A stretch of DNA of 64,000 bases from an uncultured Ruminococcus sp. (GTDB lineage Bacteria > Bacillota > Clostridia > Oscillospirales > Ruminococcaceae). This document shows, piece by piece, positions 24,085 to 32,852 of the stretch (the first letter of the stretch is position 1; every line of letters begins with the position of its first letter). A program made the translations under genes and the position numbers. The notes under the pieces are model-generated. The model was not told where the DNA came from. It saw nothing but the letters and a program-made list of their open reading frames with translations, and searched no databases. The stretch covers positions 1 through 64,000 of the forward strand of contig CAKSMF010000007.1 in assembly GCA_934474025.1 (NCBI GenBank), read 5' to 3'.

Positions 24085-24555
24085 ATGGTTATTATTGAAA
24101 TGGAAAACGGTAAGAAAATCAAAATCGAACTCTATCCGGAGATTGCTCCTATTACCTGTGAAAACTTTGAAAAGCTTGTTAAGGACGGTTTTTATGACGG
24201 ACTTACATTTCACAGAATAATCCCTGGATTTATGATACAGGGAGGTTGCCCTCTTGGAAATGGTACAGGTGGTCCGGGGTGGAACATCAAAGGCGAATTT
24301 TCTTCCAATGGTGTTAAAAATGACCTCAAGCACACTAGAGGAGTTATTTCAATGGCTCGTTCTATGATGCCTGATTCAGCAGGTTCACAGTTCTTTATCA
24401 TGCATGAAGACGCTCCGCACCTTGACGGACAGTATGCATCTTTCGGCAAGGTCGTTGAGGGTATGGACGTTGTTGACGAAATAGCAGAAGTTGCTACAAA
24501 TTACAATGACGCTCCTCTTGAACCACAGGTTATGAAAAAGGTTACAATCGAATAA
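24085..24555 (+). CDS. Peptidyl-prolyl cis-trans isomerase (cyclophilin)
   Basis: A single-domain cytosolic cyclophilin of 156 residues. The active-site pattern FHRIIPGFMIQGG (about 47-59; Arg and Phe conserved), the central SMARSMMPDSAGSQFFI (about 90-106) and the later LDGQYASFGKV are all present. No signal peptide. GGAGG lies ahead of the ATG. A terminator follows at 24561. Confidence 0.93.
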   Translation: MVIIEMENGKKIKIELYPEIAPITCENFEKLVKDGFYDGLTFHRIIPGFMIQGGCPLGNGTGGPGWNIKGEFSSNGVKNDLKHTRGVISMARSMMPDSAGSQFFIMHEDAPHLDGQYASFGKVVEGMDVVDEIAEVATNYNDAPLEPQVMKKVTIE

Positions 24556-24560
24556 TCAAC

Positions 24561-24594
24561 AATGCCGGAAGATATTTTTTTCCGGCATTATTTT
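24561..24594 (+). terminator. Terminator after cyclophilin gene
   Basis: AATGCCGGAA and TTCCGGCATT form a 10-bp stem with a 9-base loop, then ATTTTAT. Confidence 0.8.
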
Positions 24595-24616
24595 ATCTTG
24601 AAAGGAATGATTTTTT

Positions 24617-25444
24617 ATGTTATATATAGGCTGTCATTTGTCCGCTTCAAAAGGTTTTTTCGCTATGGGAAATCAGGCTAAACAAATTGGTGCAAATACT
24701 TTTGCTTTTTTTACTCGCAATCCTCGTGGAGGTTCTGCCAAACAAGTGAATCCGGAAGATGCAAATAAATTTCTTGAAAGTTGCAGTAATTTTGGAAAAC
24801 TTGTTGCTCATGCTCCGTATACTATGAATCCATGTTCGGCTGACGAAAAAATAAGAGAATTTTCAAAAAATGCTATGGCAGATGATTTGAAACGTATGGA
24901 ATTTATACCAAATAATTATTATAATTTTCACCCAGGGTCTCATGTGAAACAAGGGGCTGAAATCGGTATAGAATTAATTTCTAAACAGCTTAATGAAGTT
25001 CTTACTCCTGAACAATCAACGACAGTTTTGCTTGAAACTATGTCAGGAAAAGGTTCAGAAGTAGGAAGAAATTTTGAAGAAATCAGAGCTATAATTGACC
25101 GTGTTGAATTAAATAATAAACTTGGCGTATGCCTTGATACCTGTCATATATGGGACGGCGGTTATGACATTGTTAACAATCCCGATGGAGTTATTGAAGA
25201 ATTTGACAGAATTATAGGTCTTGACCGTCTGAAAGCTATTCATCTTAATGACAGTTTAAATCCTTGTGGTTCTCATAAGGACAGGCACGCAAAAATCGGA
25301 GCAGGATACATTGGAGCAGATGCTCTTGTAAAATTTATAAATCGTTCTGAATTAAAGGGATTACCTGTTATTCTGGAAACTCCTAATGATATGGACGGAT
25401 ATGCAAAAGAAATAAAATTCCTCCGTGAAAATTACAGCGAATAA
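24617..25444 (+). CDS. nfo: Endonuclease IV (AP endonuclease)
   Basis: Cleaves 5' of abasic sites in base excision repair. 275 residues in a TIM barrel with three zinc ions. Ligand motifs in order: YIGCHLSASKG (N-term), VAHAPYTMN, NFHPGSH, LLETMSGKGSEVG, GVCLDTCHIWDGGYD, HLNDSLNPCGSHKDRHAKIG and the closing VILETPND. AAAGGA precedes the ATG. A shared terminator separates it from the convergent pduL. Confidence 0.96.
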   Translation: MLYIGCHLSASKGFFAMGNQAKQIGANTFAFFTRNPRGGSAKQVNPEDANKFLESCSNFGKLVAHAPYTMNPCSADEKIREFSKNAMADDLKRMEFIPNNYYNFHPGSHVKQGAEIGIELISKQLNEVLTPEQSTTVLLETMSGKGSEVGRNFEEIRAIIDRVELNNKLGVCLDTCHIWDGGYDIVNNPDGVIEEFDRIIGLDRLKAIHLNDSLNPCGSHKDRHAKIGAGYIGADALVKFINRSELKGLPVILETPNDMDGYAKEIKFLRENYSE

Positions 25445-25450
25445 CAAAAA

Positions 25451-25488
25451 AAGACCGCACAATTTAATGTACGGTCTTGATTTTTTTT
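25451..25488. terminator. Bidirectional terminator, nfo / pduL
   Basis: AAGACCG and CGGTCTT flank a 14-base loop. An A run precedes it and a T run follows it, so it can end transcripts from both sides. Confidence 0.8.
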
Positions 25489-25490
25489 AA

Positions 25491-26072
25491 TTAGTCAACA
25501 TTAACAATAGTTCCGAAAAGCTGACGTGGAGCACCAATAGCATTTGATTCATCTGTATCAATGTGCATTGCACGAGCGTATTTATCAGATACACGACATA
25601 CAACATCACCAAGGATAGCACTTCTTTCAGGAGTTTCAAGCTTAACCCATACTACCTGCTTATCAGTAACGCCGAGTTCCTGAGCGTCTGCTGGAGTAAG
25701 GTGAATGTGTCTTTTAGCAACGATAACGCCTTCTGAAATTTCAACTTCACCGGCAGGTCCTATAAGCTTGCAAGCTCCGGAACCTGCAATATCTCCGGAT
25801 TCTCTGACAGGTGCCACAATACCGATTGAGCGGGCATCAGTAGCAGAAAGTTCAACCTGAGTAGCAGGACGTACAGGACCTAAAATTGATACACCAGCGA
25901 GTTCTTTCTTAGGACCTACAACAGTAACTCTTTCTTCACAAGCAAACTGACCTGGCTGAGAAAGGTCTTTTTTCTTAGTGAGTTCATAACCCTTTCCAAA
26001 AAGGATTTCAAGGTGTTCCTGTGTTACGTGAACGTGTCTTGCGGAAGTTTCAACAATAAATTCTTTTGACAT
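25491..26072 (-). CDS. pduL: Phosphate propanoyltransferase/phosphotransacetylase PduL
   Basis: Interconverts acyl-CoA and acyl phosphate, here most likely acetyl-CoA to acetyl phosphate in acetate production. 193 residues, two PduL beta-barrel domains. The metal-binding His motifs SARHVHVTQEH (about 9-19) and AKRHIHLTP (about 125-133) are present. There is no N-terminal encapsulation peptide and no microcompartment genes are nearby, so it is probably the cytosolic housekeeping form. The ATG at 26072 follows GGAGG; upstream in-frame codons lack a ribosome binding site. Confidence 0.9.
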   Translation of the reverse strand: MSKEFIVETSARHVHVTQEHLEILFGKGYELTKKKDLSQPGQFACEERVTVVGPKKELAGVSILGPVRPATQVELSATDARSIGIVAPVRESGDIAGSGACKLIGPAGEVEISEGVIVAKRHIHLTPADAQELGVTDKQVVWVKLETPERSAILGDVVCRVSDKYARAMHIDTDESNAIGAPRQLFGTIVNVD

Positions 26073-26127
26073 TTTAATGCCTCCATGTAAAATTTTTTCC
26101 GGAGCACACCGGAATACTTCATATAAT

Positions 26128-26156
26128 ATTTTACACCATTTCTTATTAAACGTCAA
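26128..26156 (-). promoter_or_regulatory. Promoter of pduL
   Basis: Minus-strand TTGACG (26151-26156), 17 bases, TAAAAT (26128-26133). Confidence 0.6.
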
Positions 26157-26219
26157 GAGATATGTAAAATTTTGTCAGAAAGTAATGTTATCATATACAA
26201 ACATTATGATATAAAAAAG

Positions 26220-26293
26220 CGTCCCGAAGAGGAATCGAACCTCCGGCCTACTGCTTAGGAGGCAGTCGCTCTATCCTACTGAGCTATCGGGAC
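26220..26293 (-). tRNA. tRNA-Arg (CCT)
   Basis: The 74-base minus-strand cloverleaf has acceptor GTCCCGA/TCGGGAC with discriminator G, D stem GCTC/GAGC, anticodon stem ACTGC/GCAGT with loop CTCCTAA (anticodon CCT) and T arm GGAGG-TTCGATT-CCTCT. CCA is not encoded. The promoter lies just upstream and a T-rich tract follows. Confidence 0.94.
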
Positions 26294-26302
26294 ATCATTT
26301 AT

Positions 26303-26331
26303 ATTATATCATATGCACAATTAAAAATCAA
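26303..26331 (-). promoter_or_regulatory. Promoter of tRNA-Arg
   Basis: Minus-strand TTGATT (26326-26331), 17 bases, TATAAT (26303-26308). Confidence 0.65.
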
Positions 26332-26426
26332 GTATTTTTATATATATTTTAATTTTTTACTTTAATTATTACAGCTATCTGAAAATTTGATTAAATTTCT
26401 TTAATATCTACTTTTCGCCAAAAGTA

Positions 26427-26455
26427 TGGACAATATGACAAAAATGTGTTATAAT
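26427..26455 (+). promoter_or_regulatory. Promoter of 41-aa/dockerin gene pair
   Basis: TGGACA (26427-26432), 17 bases, TATAAT (26450-26455). Confidence 0.6.
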
Positions 26456-26476
26456 AATTGCAAAAGGAGGATTTTT

Positions 26477-26602
26477 ATGGATAACACATTGGTTTTGATA
26501 ATCTTGATTGCTGTATTTACAGTAACTTTTGTAAGTTCTGCTTTGATAACTTATAAAATAAAAAGAAAAAAATCTAAAGAACGAAAGGAACAAGAAAAAT
26601 GA
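26477..26602 (+). CDS. 41-aa single-span membrane protein
   Basis: A 41-codon gene with a strong AAAGGAGG site seven bases before the ATG. One membrane helix (about 4-25) is followed by a very basic cytoplasmic tail (YKIKRKKSKERKEQEK). Its TGA overlaps the ATG of the following dockerin gene (ATGA), so the two are translationally coupled. No family recognised; the coupling suggests a helper in export or anchoring of the dockerin protein, which is inference. Confidence 0.65.
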   Translation: MDNTLVLIILIAVFTVTFVSSALITYKIKRKKSKERKEQEK

Positions 26603-27426
26603 AAAATTATATATTGATTTCTATAATGGCTGTTATAATGAATATAACTCCATTTAATGCTTTTGCAGAAGATAATACAACAGTTTCACATAAAATGACA
26701 TTTCTTGATTTTAACGGGAATGTTATGCAGACAATTGAAGTTCCAGAGGGCGAAAAAATAGACTATTCCCAGATTGACACCTCATCACTTCATGAACATA
26801 TTGACAGGTATACTGAACAGGATTTTAATATGTGGAGTGCAACCCCCGAAACAATAGCTTCAGATACAACTGTACAGGCACTTTACAAAAAAGCTACTAT
26901 TTCTGTTGAAGGCACTCCGAATAAAACAGAATATTATACTCCTATAGGCGAAGTGAAACTTGATGGATTATCAGTTACAATTACCCTTGAAATACAAACT
27001 CCTATTACTGATGAAAACGGAGATTATTACATCAACAAGCAAACTGAAAACATTATAAAAAGCTGTCATGCTGATAAAAAACTTGATGAACTTTTTGCTA
27101 ATGGAAAAACTGCTGAAGTGAATATTATTCCAATAGGTGATGATAAATCCATTTTTACATATGAAATAACACTTTTTGACAGTCTCGGAGATGCAAACAG
27201 TGATGGCATTGTTGATGCTGTTGATGCTTCTTTTATACTTCAAACTTATGCTGACCTTTCAACAGGTGAAGAAGTTTCCCTTGATGATGAAAAAACAAAA
27301 ATATATGACGTAAATCGTGATACTTTTGTTAATGCCAATGATGCAGGTTATATACTTACACATTATTCATTATCTTCAACGGGTGGAACTCCTGTCTGGG
27401 AAGAAATTGTTCCTGAACTTGCATAA
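26599..27426 (+). CDS. Secreted dockerin protein of unknown function
   Basis: 275 residues. Signal peptide at 1-23 (ending NAFA-ED). Residues about 30-190 form a beta-rich region with one GEKIDYSQIDTS-like InlB-type start but no recognisable catalytic domain. Residues about 195-262 are a type-I dockerin: GDANSDGIVDAVDASFILQ and YDVNRDTFVNANDAGYILT are the two Ca-binding repeats. It should attach to a cohesin scaffold outside the cell. It is coupled to the 41-aa membrane gene upstream. Confidence 0.8.
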   Translation: MKNYILISIMAVIMNITPFNAFAEDNTTVSHKMTFLDFNGNVMQTIEVPEGEKIDYSQIDTSSLHEHIDRYTEQDFNMWSATPETIASDTTVQALYKKATISVEGTPNKTEYYTPIGEVKLDGLSVTITLEIQTPITDENGDYYINKQTENIIKSCHADKKLDELFANGKTAEVNIIPIGDDKSIFTYEITLFDSLGDANSDGIVDAVDASFILQTYADLSTGEEVSLDDEKTKIYDVNRDTFVNANDAGYILTHYSLSSTGGTPVWEEIVPELA

Positions 27427-27460
27427 TTTACATTTTTTTGTTTTTTTTTGTTTTTTTCTA

Positions 27461-27489
27461 TTGAAATTATTTTGAATTTGTTGTATAAT
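27461..27489 (+). promoter_or_regulatory. Promoter of glyA
   Basis: TTGAAA (27461-27466), 17 bases, TATAAT (27484-27489). A run of T-rich sequence (27431-27458) precedes it; no riboswitch fold is evident. Confidence 0.65.
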
Positions 27490-27524
27490 TATATCACAAT
27501 ATTAATTAAGGAGTGTTTTTTCCA

Positions 27525-28781
27525 ATGTACAATGATTTAATGGATTCAATCGGCTTTGTAACTAAATATGACAACGAAGTCGGAGAAGCTATGGCTCAGG
27601 AACTCGCACGTCAGCAAAGAAACCTTGAACTCATCGCAAGTGAAAATATCGTTTCTCCTGCTGTAATGGCAGCTATGGGTTCTGTTCTCACAAACAAATA
27701 CGCTGAGGGTTATCCGGGTAAGCGTTATTATGGTGGTTGTCAGTGCGTTGACGTTGTTGAACAGATTGCTATTGAACGTGCTAAAGAACTTTTTGGTGCT
27801 AAATTTGCAAATGTTCAGCCACATTCCGGTGCACAGGCAAACACAGCAGCATATTTTGCAGTTCTCAAACCAGGTGACACTGTTCTTGGCATGAGTCTTG
27901 CTGACGGCGGACATCTTACACACGGTTCACCTGTAAACCTTTCTGGTAAGTATTTTAACTTTGTTTCTTATGGTCTTGATGACGAAACAGAAACTATTAA
28001 TTATGATACTGTTCAGAAACTCGCAGAAGAACACAAGCCTAAGCTTATTGTTGCTGGTGCAAGTGCTTATCCAAGAGCAATAGATTTCAAGAGACTTTCA
28101 GAAATCGCAAAGTCTGTTGATGCTCTCTTTATGGTAGATATGGCACATATTGCCGGACTTGTTGCTGCTGGTGTTCATCAGTCTCCAGTACCTTATGCCG
28201 ATATCACAACAACAACAACTCACAAGACTTTAAGAGGTCCTCGTGGCGGTCTTATCCTCACAAATGACGAAGCTCTTGCTAAGAAAATTAATTCTGCTAT
28301 ATTCCCAGGAACTCAGGGCGGTCCTCTCATGCATACAATAGCTGCAAAGGCTGTTTGCTTTGGTGAGGCTCTTAAACCTGAATTCAAGGAATATCAGAAA
28401 AAAATTGTTGAAAATGCAAAGGCTCTTTCTGAAGGTCTCTTAAAGAGAGGTTTCAATCTTGTTTCCGGCGGTACTGATAATCATCTTATGCTTGTTGACC
28501 TCAGACCGTTCAATATAACAGGTAAGGAACTTGAACATCGTCTTGATGAAGTTTACATCACAGTAAATAAAAATGCTATCCACAATGACCCTGAAAAGCC
28601 TTTCGTAACAAGCGGTATCAGAATTGGTACACCAGCAGTTACCACAAGAGGTTTAGGCGTTGAAGAAATGGAAAAAATCGCTGAATATATTTACCTTTGT
28701 GCTACAGACTTTGAAAATAAGGCTGATGAAATCCGTGCAGGTGTAAATGCTATTTGCGAAAAATTCCCACTCTATAAGTAA
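27525..28781 (+). CDS. glyA: Serine hydroxymethyltransferase
   Basis: Converts serine and tetrahydrofolate to glycine and methylene-THF; PLP-dependent, cytosolic. 418 residues, usual length. Motifs: LIASENIVSPAVMAAMGS (about 31-48), NKYAEGYPGKRYYGGC, the PLP-Lys in TTTTTHKTLRGPRGG (about 222-236), and SGIRIGTPAVTTRG. I use the ATG at 27525, eleven bases after AAGGAG; a GTG at 27513 overlaps that site. Monocistronic with a terminator. Confidence 0.96.
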   Translation: MYNDLMDSIGFVTKYDNEVGEAMAQELARQQRNLELIASENIVSPAVMAAMGSVLTNKYAEGYPGKRYYGGCQCVDVVEQIAIERAKELFGAKFANVQPHSGAQANTAAYFAVLKPGDTVLGMSLADGGHLTHGSPVNLSGKYFNFVSYGLDDETETINYDTVQKLAEEHKPKLIVAGASAYPRAIDFKRLSEIAKSVDALFMVDMAHIAGLVAAGVHQSPVPYADITTTTTHKTLRGPRGGLILTNDEALAKKINSAIFPGTQGGPLMHTIAAKAVCFGEALKPEFKEYQKKIVENAKALSEGLLKRGFNLVSGGTDNHLMLVDLRPFNITGKELEHRLDEVYITVNKNAIHNDPEKPFVTSGIRIGTPAVTTRGLGVEEMEKIAEYIYLCATDFENKADEIRAGVNAICEKFPLYK

Positions 28782-28788
28782 AAAAATT

Positions 28789-28822
28789 TCAGGACAGGCT
28801 TAGCGTCTGTCCTGATTATTTA
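28789..28822 (+). terminator. Terminator after glyA
   Basis: TCAGGACAG and CTGTCCTGA form a perfect 9-bp stem with a 9-base loop, then TTATTTAT. Confidence 0.8.
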
Positions 28823-28829
28823 TAAAAAT

Positions 28830-28868
28830 AAGGTCATTCAAACATATGAACGACCTTTTATTTTTTTA
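28830..28868. terminator. Second terminator, rsmA side
   Basis: AAGGTCATTC and GAACGACCTT pair with one mismatch over an 8-base loop, flanked by A-rich and T-rich tracts. It probably ends the leftward rsmA operon and backs up the glyA terminator. Confidence 0.65.
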
Positions 28869-28871
28869 TTA

Positions 28872-29729
28872 TTATATTATGTTTCTGAGTTTCTCGGAAA
28901 AATCAATAAGCTGTTTCATATTCATGGATTCTATGCGTATACTTTCTGAAAGTCCCAATTCTTTGAGTGTGGAATATACAATTTCTTTAGATATTCCAAG
29001 TTGTGAAGAAAGTGTATTTGCAAGAGTTTTACGACGTTGTGAAAATCCAGCTTTTACAATTTTAAAGAAAAATTTTTCTCCGTTAGGTTCGAGCCTGTAA
29101 TTCTGATTGATGTCAATTCTGATAACTACTGAATCAACATTAGGCGATGGCATGAAATTTCCTCTTGAAACGTTAAAAAGTTGTTTTGCAGTACCATAAT
29201 AATTTACTCCAACTGTAATAGCTCCTGAATCTCTTGTACCGACTTCCGCACACAAACGCTGTCCAGCCTCTTTTTGTACCATTACTGTTATTGATTCTAT
29301 AGGTAAACGGCTTTCAAGAAGTAGCATTATTACAGGTGATGTGATATAATATGGCAAATTCGCACATACAGCAACTTTAAGTCCTTTAAATTCTTCTGCT
29401 ATAATCTTTTGCAAATCGGCTTTCATAACGTCCTGATTTATAATTTTTATATTGTTAAATTCTGCAAGTGTTTCATCAAGCACAGGTAAAAGTCTTTTAT
29501 CAATCTCAATAGCTGTAACTTTATCTGCACGTTTAGCAAGTTCAGCGGTTAAAACTCCTACTCCTGTACCTATTTCGAGTATTCCAAAACCTTCACGAGC
29601 GTTTCCATATTCGGCAATTTTAGGACATATTTCTGGATTGATGATGAAATTCTGTCCCAGACCTTTTGAAAAACTGAATCCATGACGAGACATTATTTCT
29701 TTGATAGTTTTAATATTAGTTAAATTCAT
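28872..29729 (-). CDS. rsmA: 16S rRNA dimethyladenosine transferase
   Basis: Dimethylates two adjacent adenosines in helix 45 of 16S rRNA during small-subunit maturation. 285 residues, usual length. SAM-binding LEIGTGVGVLTAELAKR (about 51-67) and the catalytic NLPYYITSPV (about 124-133) are clear, with the C-terminal helical domain after residue 200. AGGAG precedes the ATG, inside the end of the upstream 96-aa gene, which overlaps it by 14 bases. It is the last gene of the leftward operon. Confidence 0.96.
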   Translation of the reverse strand: MNLTNIKTIKEIMSRHGFSFSKGLGQNFIINPEICPKIAEYGNAREGFGILEIGTGVGVLTAELAKRADKVTAIEIDKRLLPVLDETLAEFNNIKIINQDVMKADLQKIIAEEFKGLKVAVCANLPYYITSPVIMLLLESRLPIESITVMVQKEAGQRLCAEVGTRDSGAITVGVNYYGTAKQLFNVSRGNFMPSPNVDSVVIRIDINQNYRLEPNGEKFFFKIVKAGFSQRRKTLANTLSSQLGISKEIVYSTLKELGLSESIRIESMNMKQLIDFSEKLRNII

Positions 29730-30006
29730 TTATTGTATTCTCCTCGAATGTATGGCGTTCTTTTTCGGAAAATTCTGCTTGTTTAGCATCATTGAGTTTT
29801 TCCATATTATTTACAAGATAATCAGCGGAACGATATGCGTGTTGAAAGTCTGTATCTTTGAAATAACATTTTAAGTCAATATATTCACCGTCAATCGTTA
29901 TATCAAGCTGTTTTATCTGTCTGCCAGAGTACTTATTATTCACATATTTTATATATTCATCAATTTCATGAGTATTCATTTCGTCACCAATTACATTTAT
30001 TTTCAT
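29716..30006 (-). CDS. Hypothetical protein, 96 aa
   Basis: A 96-residue soluble protein with a mixed alpha/beta pattern (IKQLDITIDGEYIDLKCYF is a beta hairpin; AYRSADYLVNNMEKLNDAKQ a helix). No signal peptide. No family recognised. Its ATG overlaps the stop of the upstream flavoprotein gene (ATGA) and its 3' end overlaps rsmA, so it is firmly inside the operon and probably translated by coupling. Confidence 0.65.
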   Translation of the reverse strand: MKINVIGDEMNTHEIDEYIKYVNNKYSGRQIKQLDITIDGEYIDLKCYFKDTDFQHAYRSADYLVNNMEKLNDAKQAEFSEKERHTFEENTINEFN

Positions 30007-31595
30007 AAATTAGTATCCTCCAATCTTCTTATTACGGATTCAGCACATTTTATTCCATCAACAGATGCTGACATTATACCTCCTGCATATCCTGCTCCCT
30101 CTCCACATGGAAAAAGTCCATTAAGGCTTATAGACTGAAATTCTTCATTTCTGTCAATTCTTACTGGTGAACTGCTTCGGCTTTCTATTCCTGTGAGAAC
30201 TGCTTCCGGATTGTCAAAACCTTTTATTTTTTTGCCCATTTCCCTTATACCAAGGCGGAGTGTTTCACAGACAAAATCAGGTAAATATTCTTCTGGGCGT
30301 GCAAATTTTACTGCCGGACGGTATGAAGGAATAACTTTTCCGAAACTTTCTGAATTTTTACCATTCAGAAAATCTCCTACAAGAGTTACAGGAGCAGAAT
30401 AATTTTTTCCTCCTGCAATAAATGCTTTTTCTTCAAGTTCTCTCTGAAAATGCATTCCTCCTAATACATGATTACTATTATAATCTTTTGGACTTATCCC
30501 TACTAATAAGGCACTATTTGAATTTTCAGCGTTTCGGGAAAAATAACTCATTCCATTTATTGCGAGTCTGTCTTTTTCGGAAGATGCAGGAACTACTTCT
30601 CCACCCGGACACATACAGAATGTATAAAGCGTTCTGCCATTCGGAAGATGTACTGCAAGTTTATAATCAGCTGATTTAAGTGCTTTATGTCCTGCAAATT
30701 CTCCATACATAGCCCTGTCAATGTCTTCTCTTTTGTGTTCGATTCTGACACCTACTGAAAAGTTTTTCTGCGACAGGGATATATTTTTATTATATAAAAG
30801 TTCAAAAACATCTCTTGCACTATGTCCTGAAGCAAGTATTACATTATCTGTTTGAATGGTATGCAGATTTTCACCATCAGAATAAGTGACTTCTGAAATA
30901 TTATTTTCATTTGTTTTGAAGTCGCAGAACTTTGCATTGAAAATAACTTTTCCTCCGTATTTAATTACCTGTTCACGCAAGTTTTTTACAACATCAACTA
31001 ATTTATCCGTACCAATATGAGGCTTTGCAAGATAAAGTATTTCTTCAGGAGCTCCAAATTCAACAAGCTTTTCGAGAACCCATTGAATACGTTTATCTTT
31101 TATACCTGTGGTAAGTTTTCCGTCTGAAAAAGTTCCTGCCCCACCTTCGCCAAACTGTATATTACATTCTGGATTAAGTATTCCTGATGAACGGAATTTA
31201 TCAACATCTTTTTGACGTGAATTAATATCTGAACCACGTTCTAAAACTATCGGTTCAGCTCCTGCCATTGCAAGAACAAGTGCCGAAAACATTCCGGCAG
31301 AACCAAACCCTACTATTACAGGATTCTTGAATTTTCCGGAAACTTTATTTACCTTATATACATATTTTTCGATATGAACAGAATCTTTTACTTTAACGGA
31401 TTTTTCATTTTTTAATTCAAGGTCAACTGATATTATAAAATGTATATCTGTTTTTTTACGTGCGTCAACTGATTTCTTGGAAAGTTTTACGCTTATGAGG
31501 TTTTGCGGGGATATTCTGAATTTTTTAATACAAAATTTATCAAGTTCCGAAAAATCAAATTCCAATGGAACACGTATATTATTTATTCTTAGCAT
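30003..31595 (-). CDS. NAD(P)/FAD-dependent dehydrogenase, COG2509 type
   Basis: A flavoprotein of 530 residues. After an N-terminal alpha/beta domain (1-90) comes the FAD-binding GFGSAGMFSALVLAMAG (about 99-115), then ECNIQFGEGGAGTFSDGKL (about 142-160), VILASGHSARDVFELL, and the C-terminal FAD contact FPCGEGAGYAGGIMSASVDG. This is the uncharacterised FAD-dependent dehydrogenase family widespread in Firmicutes. The ATG at 31595 follows AAAGGTGG; a GTG nine bases earlier overlaps that site. It overlaps the preceding flavoprotein gene by 17 bases. Confidence 0.85.
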   Translation of the reverse strand: MLRINNIRVPLEFDFSELDKFCIKKFRISPQNLISVKLSKKSVDARKKTDIHFIISVDLELKNEKSVKVKDSVHIEKYVYKVNKVSGKFKNPVIVGFGSAGMFSALVLAMAGAEPIVLERGSDINSRQKDVDKFRSSGILNPECNIQFGEGGAGTFSDGKLTTGIKDKRIQWVLEKLVEFGAPEEILYLAKPHIGTDKLVDVVKNLREQVIKYGGKVIFNAKFCDFKTNENNISEVTYSDGENLHTIQTDNVILASGHSARDVFELLYNKNISLSQKNFSVGVRIEHKREDIDRAMYGEFAGHKALKSADYKLAVHLPNGRTLYTFCMCPGGEVVPASSEKDRLAINGMSYFSRNAENSNSALLVGISPKDYNSNHVLGGMHFQRELEEKAFIAGGKNYSAPVTLVGDFLNGKNSESFGKVIPSYRPAVKFARPEEYLPDFVCETLRLGIREMGKKIKGFDNPEAVLTGIESRSSSPVRIDRNEEFQSISLNGLFPCGEGAGYAGGIMSASVDGIKCAESVIRRLEDTNL

Positions 31596-32829
31596 TTTTT
31601 CCACCTTTCAACGATTCTGCACAATGCATTCCTGCCCATATTCCGGAAGACCATGCCCATTGCAAATTATATCCGCCACAATCTCCGACAGTATCAAGTA
31701 TTTCACCACAAAAATATATTCCGCTATGTTTTTTTGACTCAAGATTTTCTGTTATACAATCAGCATGAATCCCTCCGCAAGTTGCCTGTGAATTTTGCCA
31801 ATTTGAACACCCTGTAACCTGAAATTCAAAGCATTTTATAACATATGCAAAATTTTTTATTTCGTTATCCGATAATGTTTGTATTTTTTCTGTAAGGGGT
31901 CTTTTAAGAGTGTTTTTAACTATGTATACAGCTAAATTCTTTGGAAAAACTCCTGTAAGTAATTCTTCAAGCGAATAGTTACAACGGATTTTTTTTATTT
32001 TCTTTATATAATTAATTATTGAATTTGTATCCATATCCGGAAGCAAATCTGCACGCAAAGAAAGTTTATTTTCATAGTTCTGAAAAAGATAAGCTAAATT
32101 AAATACACATATTCCGGATATATTGTTTTCATTGAACTGCATTTCGCCATATTCAGTACGCAATATTTTACCATTAGAAACTGCTGATATTTTACCTTTT
32201 ACTCTCACGCCTTTTAAACCTTTCAGGATTTCGGGGTTTACTCTTAGAGGAGCAACAGCAGGGCATATCTTTGAAACTTTATATCCCATATCTTTAAATA
32301 ACCGCATAATTGAACCATCTGTTCCAAATGACGGAGCAGAATATCCACCAGTAGCTATTATTATTTTTTTGCAATTTATGGTTTCTTTTTTTGATTGTAT
32401 AGTGTAATTATTGTCAGTTCCTGAAATCCCTATAACTTCAAAATCACAGATTTCATTTATTCCGAGTGATTCGGCTGTAAGTCTAAGAGCATTTACAACC
32501 GTAGTTGCAGTATTGCTTTTAGGATAAATTCCGCCTGTACGTCCTTCACTTCCGGAAACACATATAACTCCCATATCCTCCGAAAAAAATTTAAACCAAT
32601 CGGGAGTTTGATTAATTATTTTCATTGCATCAACTGAACCATGATAATTTTCTGCCTTTAATGATTCGTTGCTAAGATTGCATTTACCGTTTCCGGAAGC
32701 AATGATTTTTTTACAGGTTCGGGAAAGCTTTTCAAGAATAGTAACTTTTCCATTATAGTTTTTTGCAATTGTTATGGCTGATGCAAAGCCTGACGCTCCT
32801 CCACCTATTATTGCTACATCTGTATACAT
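31579..32829 (-). CDS. HI0933/YhiN-family flavoprotein (BaiN-like)
   Basis: A 416-residue FAD-binding oxidoreductase of the HI0933 family. It opens with AIIGGGASGFASAITIA (FAD Rossmann motif, 6-22), followed by ILEKLSRTCKKIIASGNGKCNLSN (the family signature, about 32-55), IIATGGYSAPSFG (about 170-182), and ends with FCGEILDTVGDCGGYNLQWAWSSG. Family members include proposed bile-acid and other reductases; the substrate here is unknown. It shares an operon with a second, unrelated flavoprotein. Confidence 0.87.
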   Translation of the reverse strand: MYTDVAIIGGGASGFASAITIAKNYNGKVTILEKLSRTCKKIIASGNGKCNLSNESLKAENYHGSVDAMKIINQTPDWFKFFSEDMGVICVSGSEGRTGGIYPKSNTATTVVNALRLTAESLGINEICDFEVIGISGTDNNYTIQSKKETINCKKIIIATGGYSAPSFGTDGSIMRLFKDMGYKVSKICPAVAPLRVNPEILKGLKGVRVKGKISAVSNGKILRTEYGEMQFNENNISGICVFNLAYLFQNYENKLSLRADLLPDMDTNSIINYIKKIKKIRCNYSLEELLTGVFPKNLAVYIVKNTLKRPLTEKIQTLSDNEIKNFAYVIKCFEFQVTGCSNWQNSQATCGGIHADCITENLESKKHSGIYFCGEILDTVGDCGGYNLQWAWSSGIWAGMHCAESLKGGKNAKNK

Positions 32830-32852
32830 TATTTCACCTTCTCTTGAATTTA

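Noticed and set aside
27427..27524. Glycine riboswitch or T-box before glyA
   Set aside because: The promoter is only about 35 bases from the start codon, leaving no room for either.
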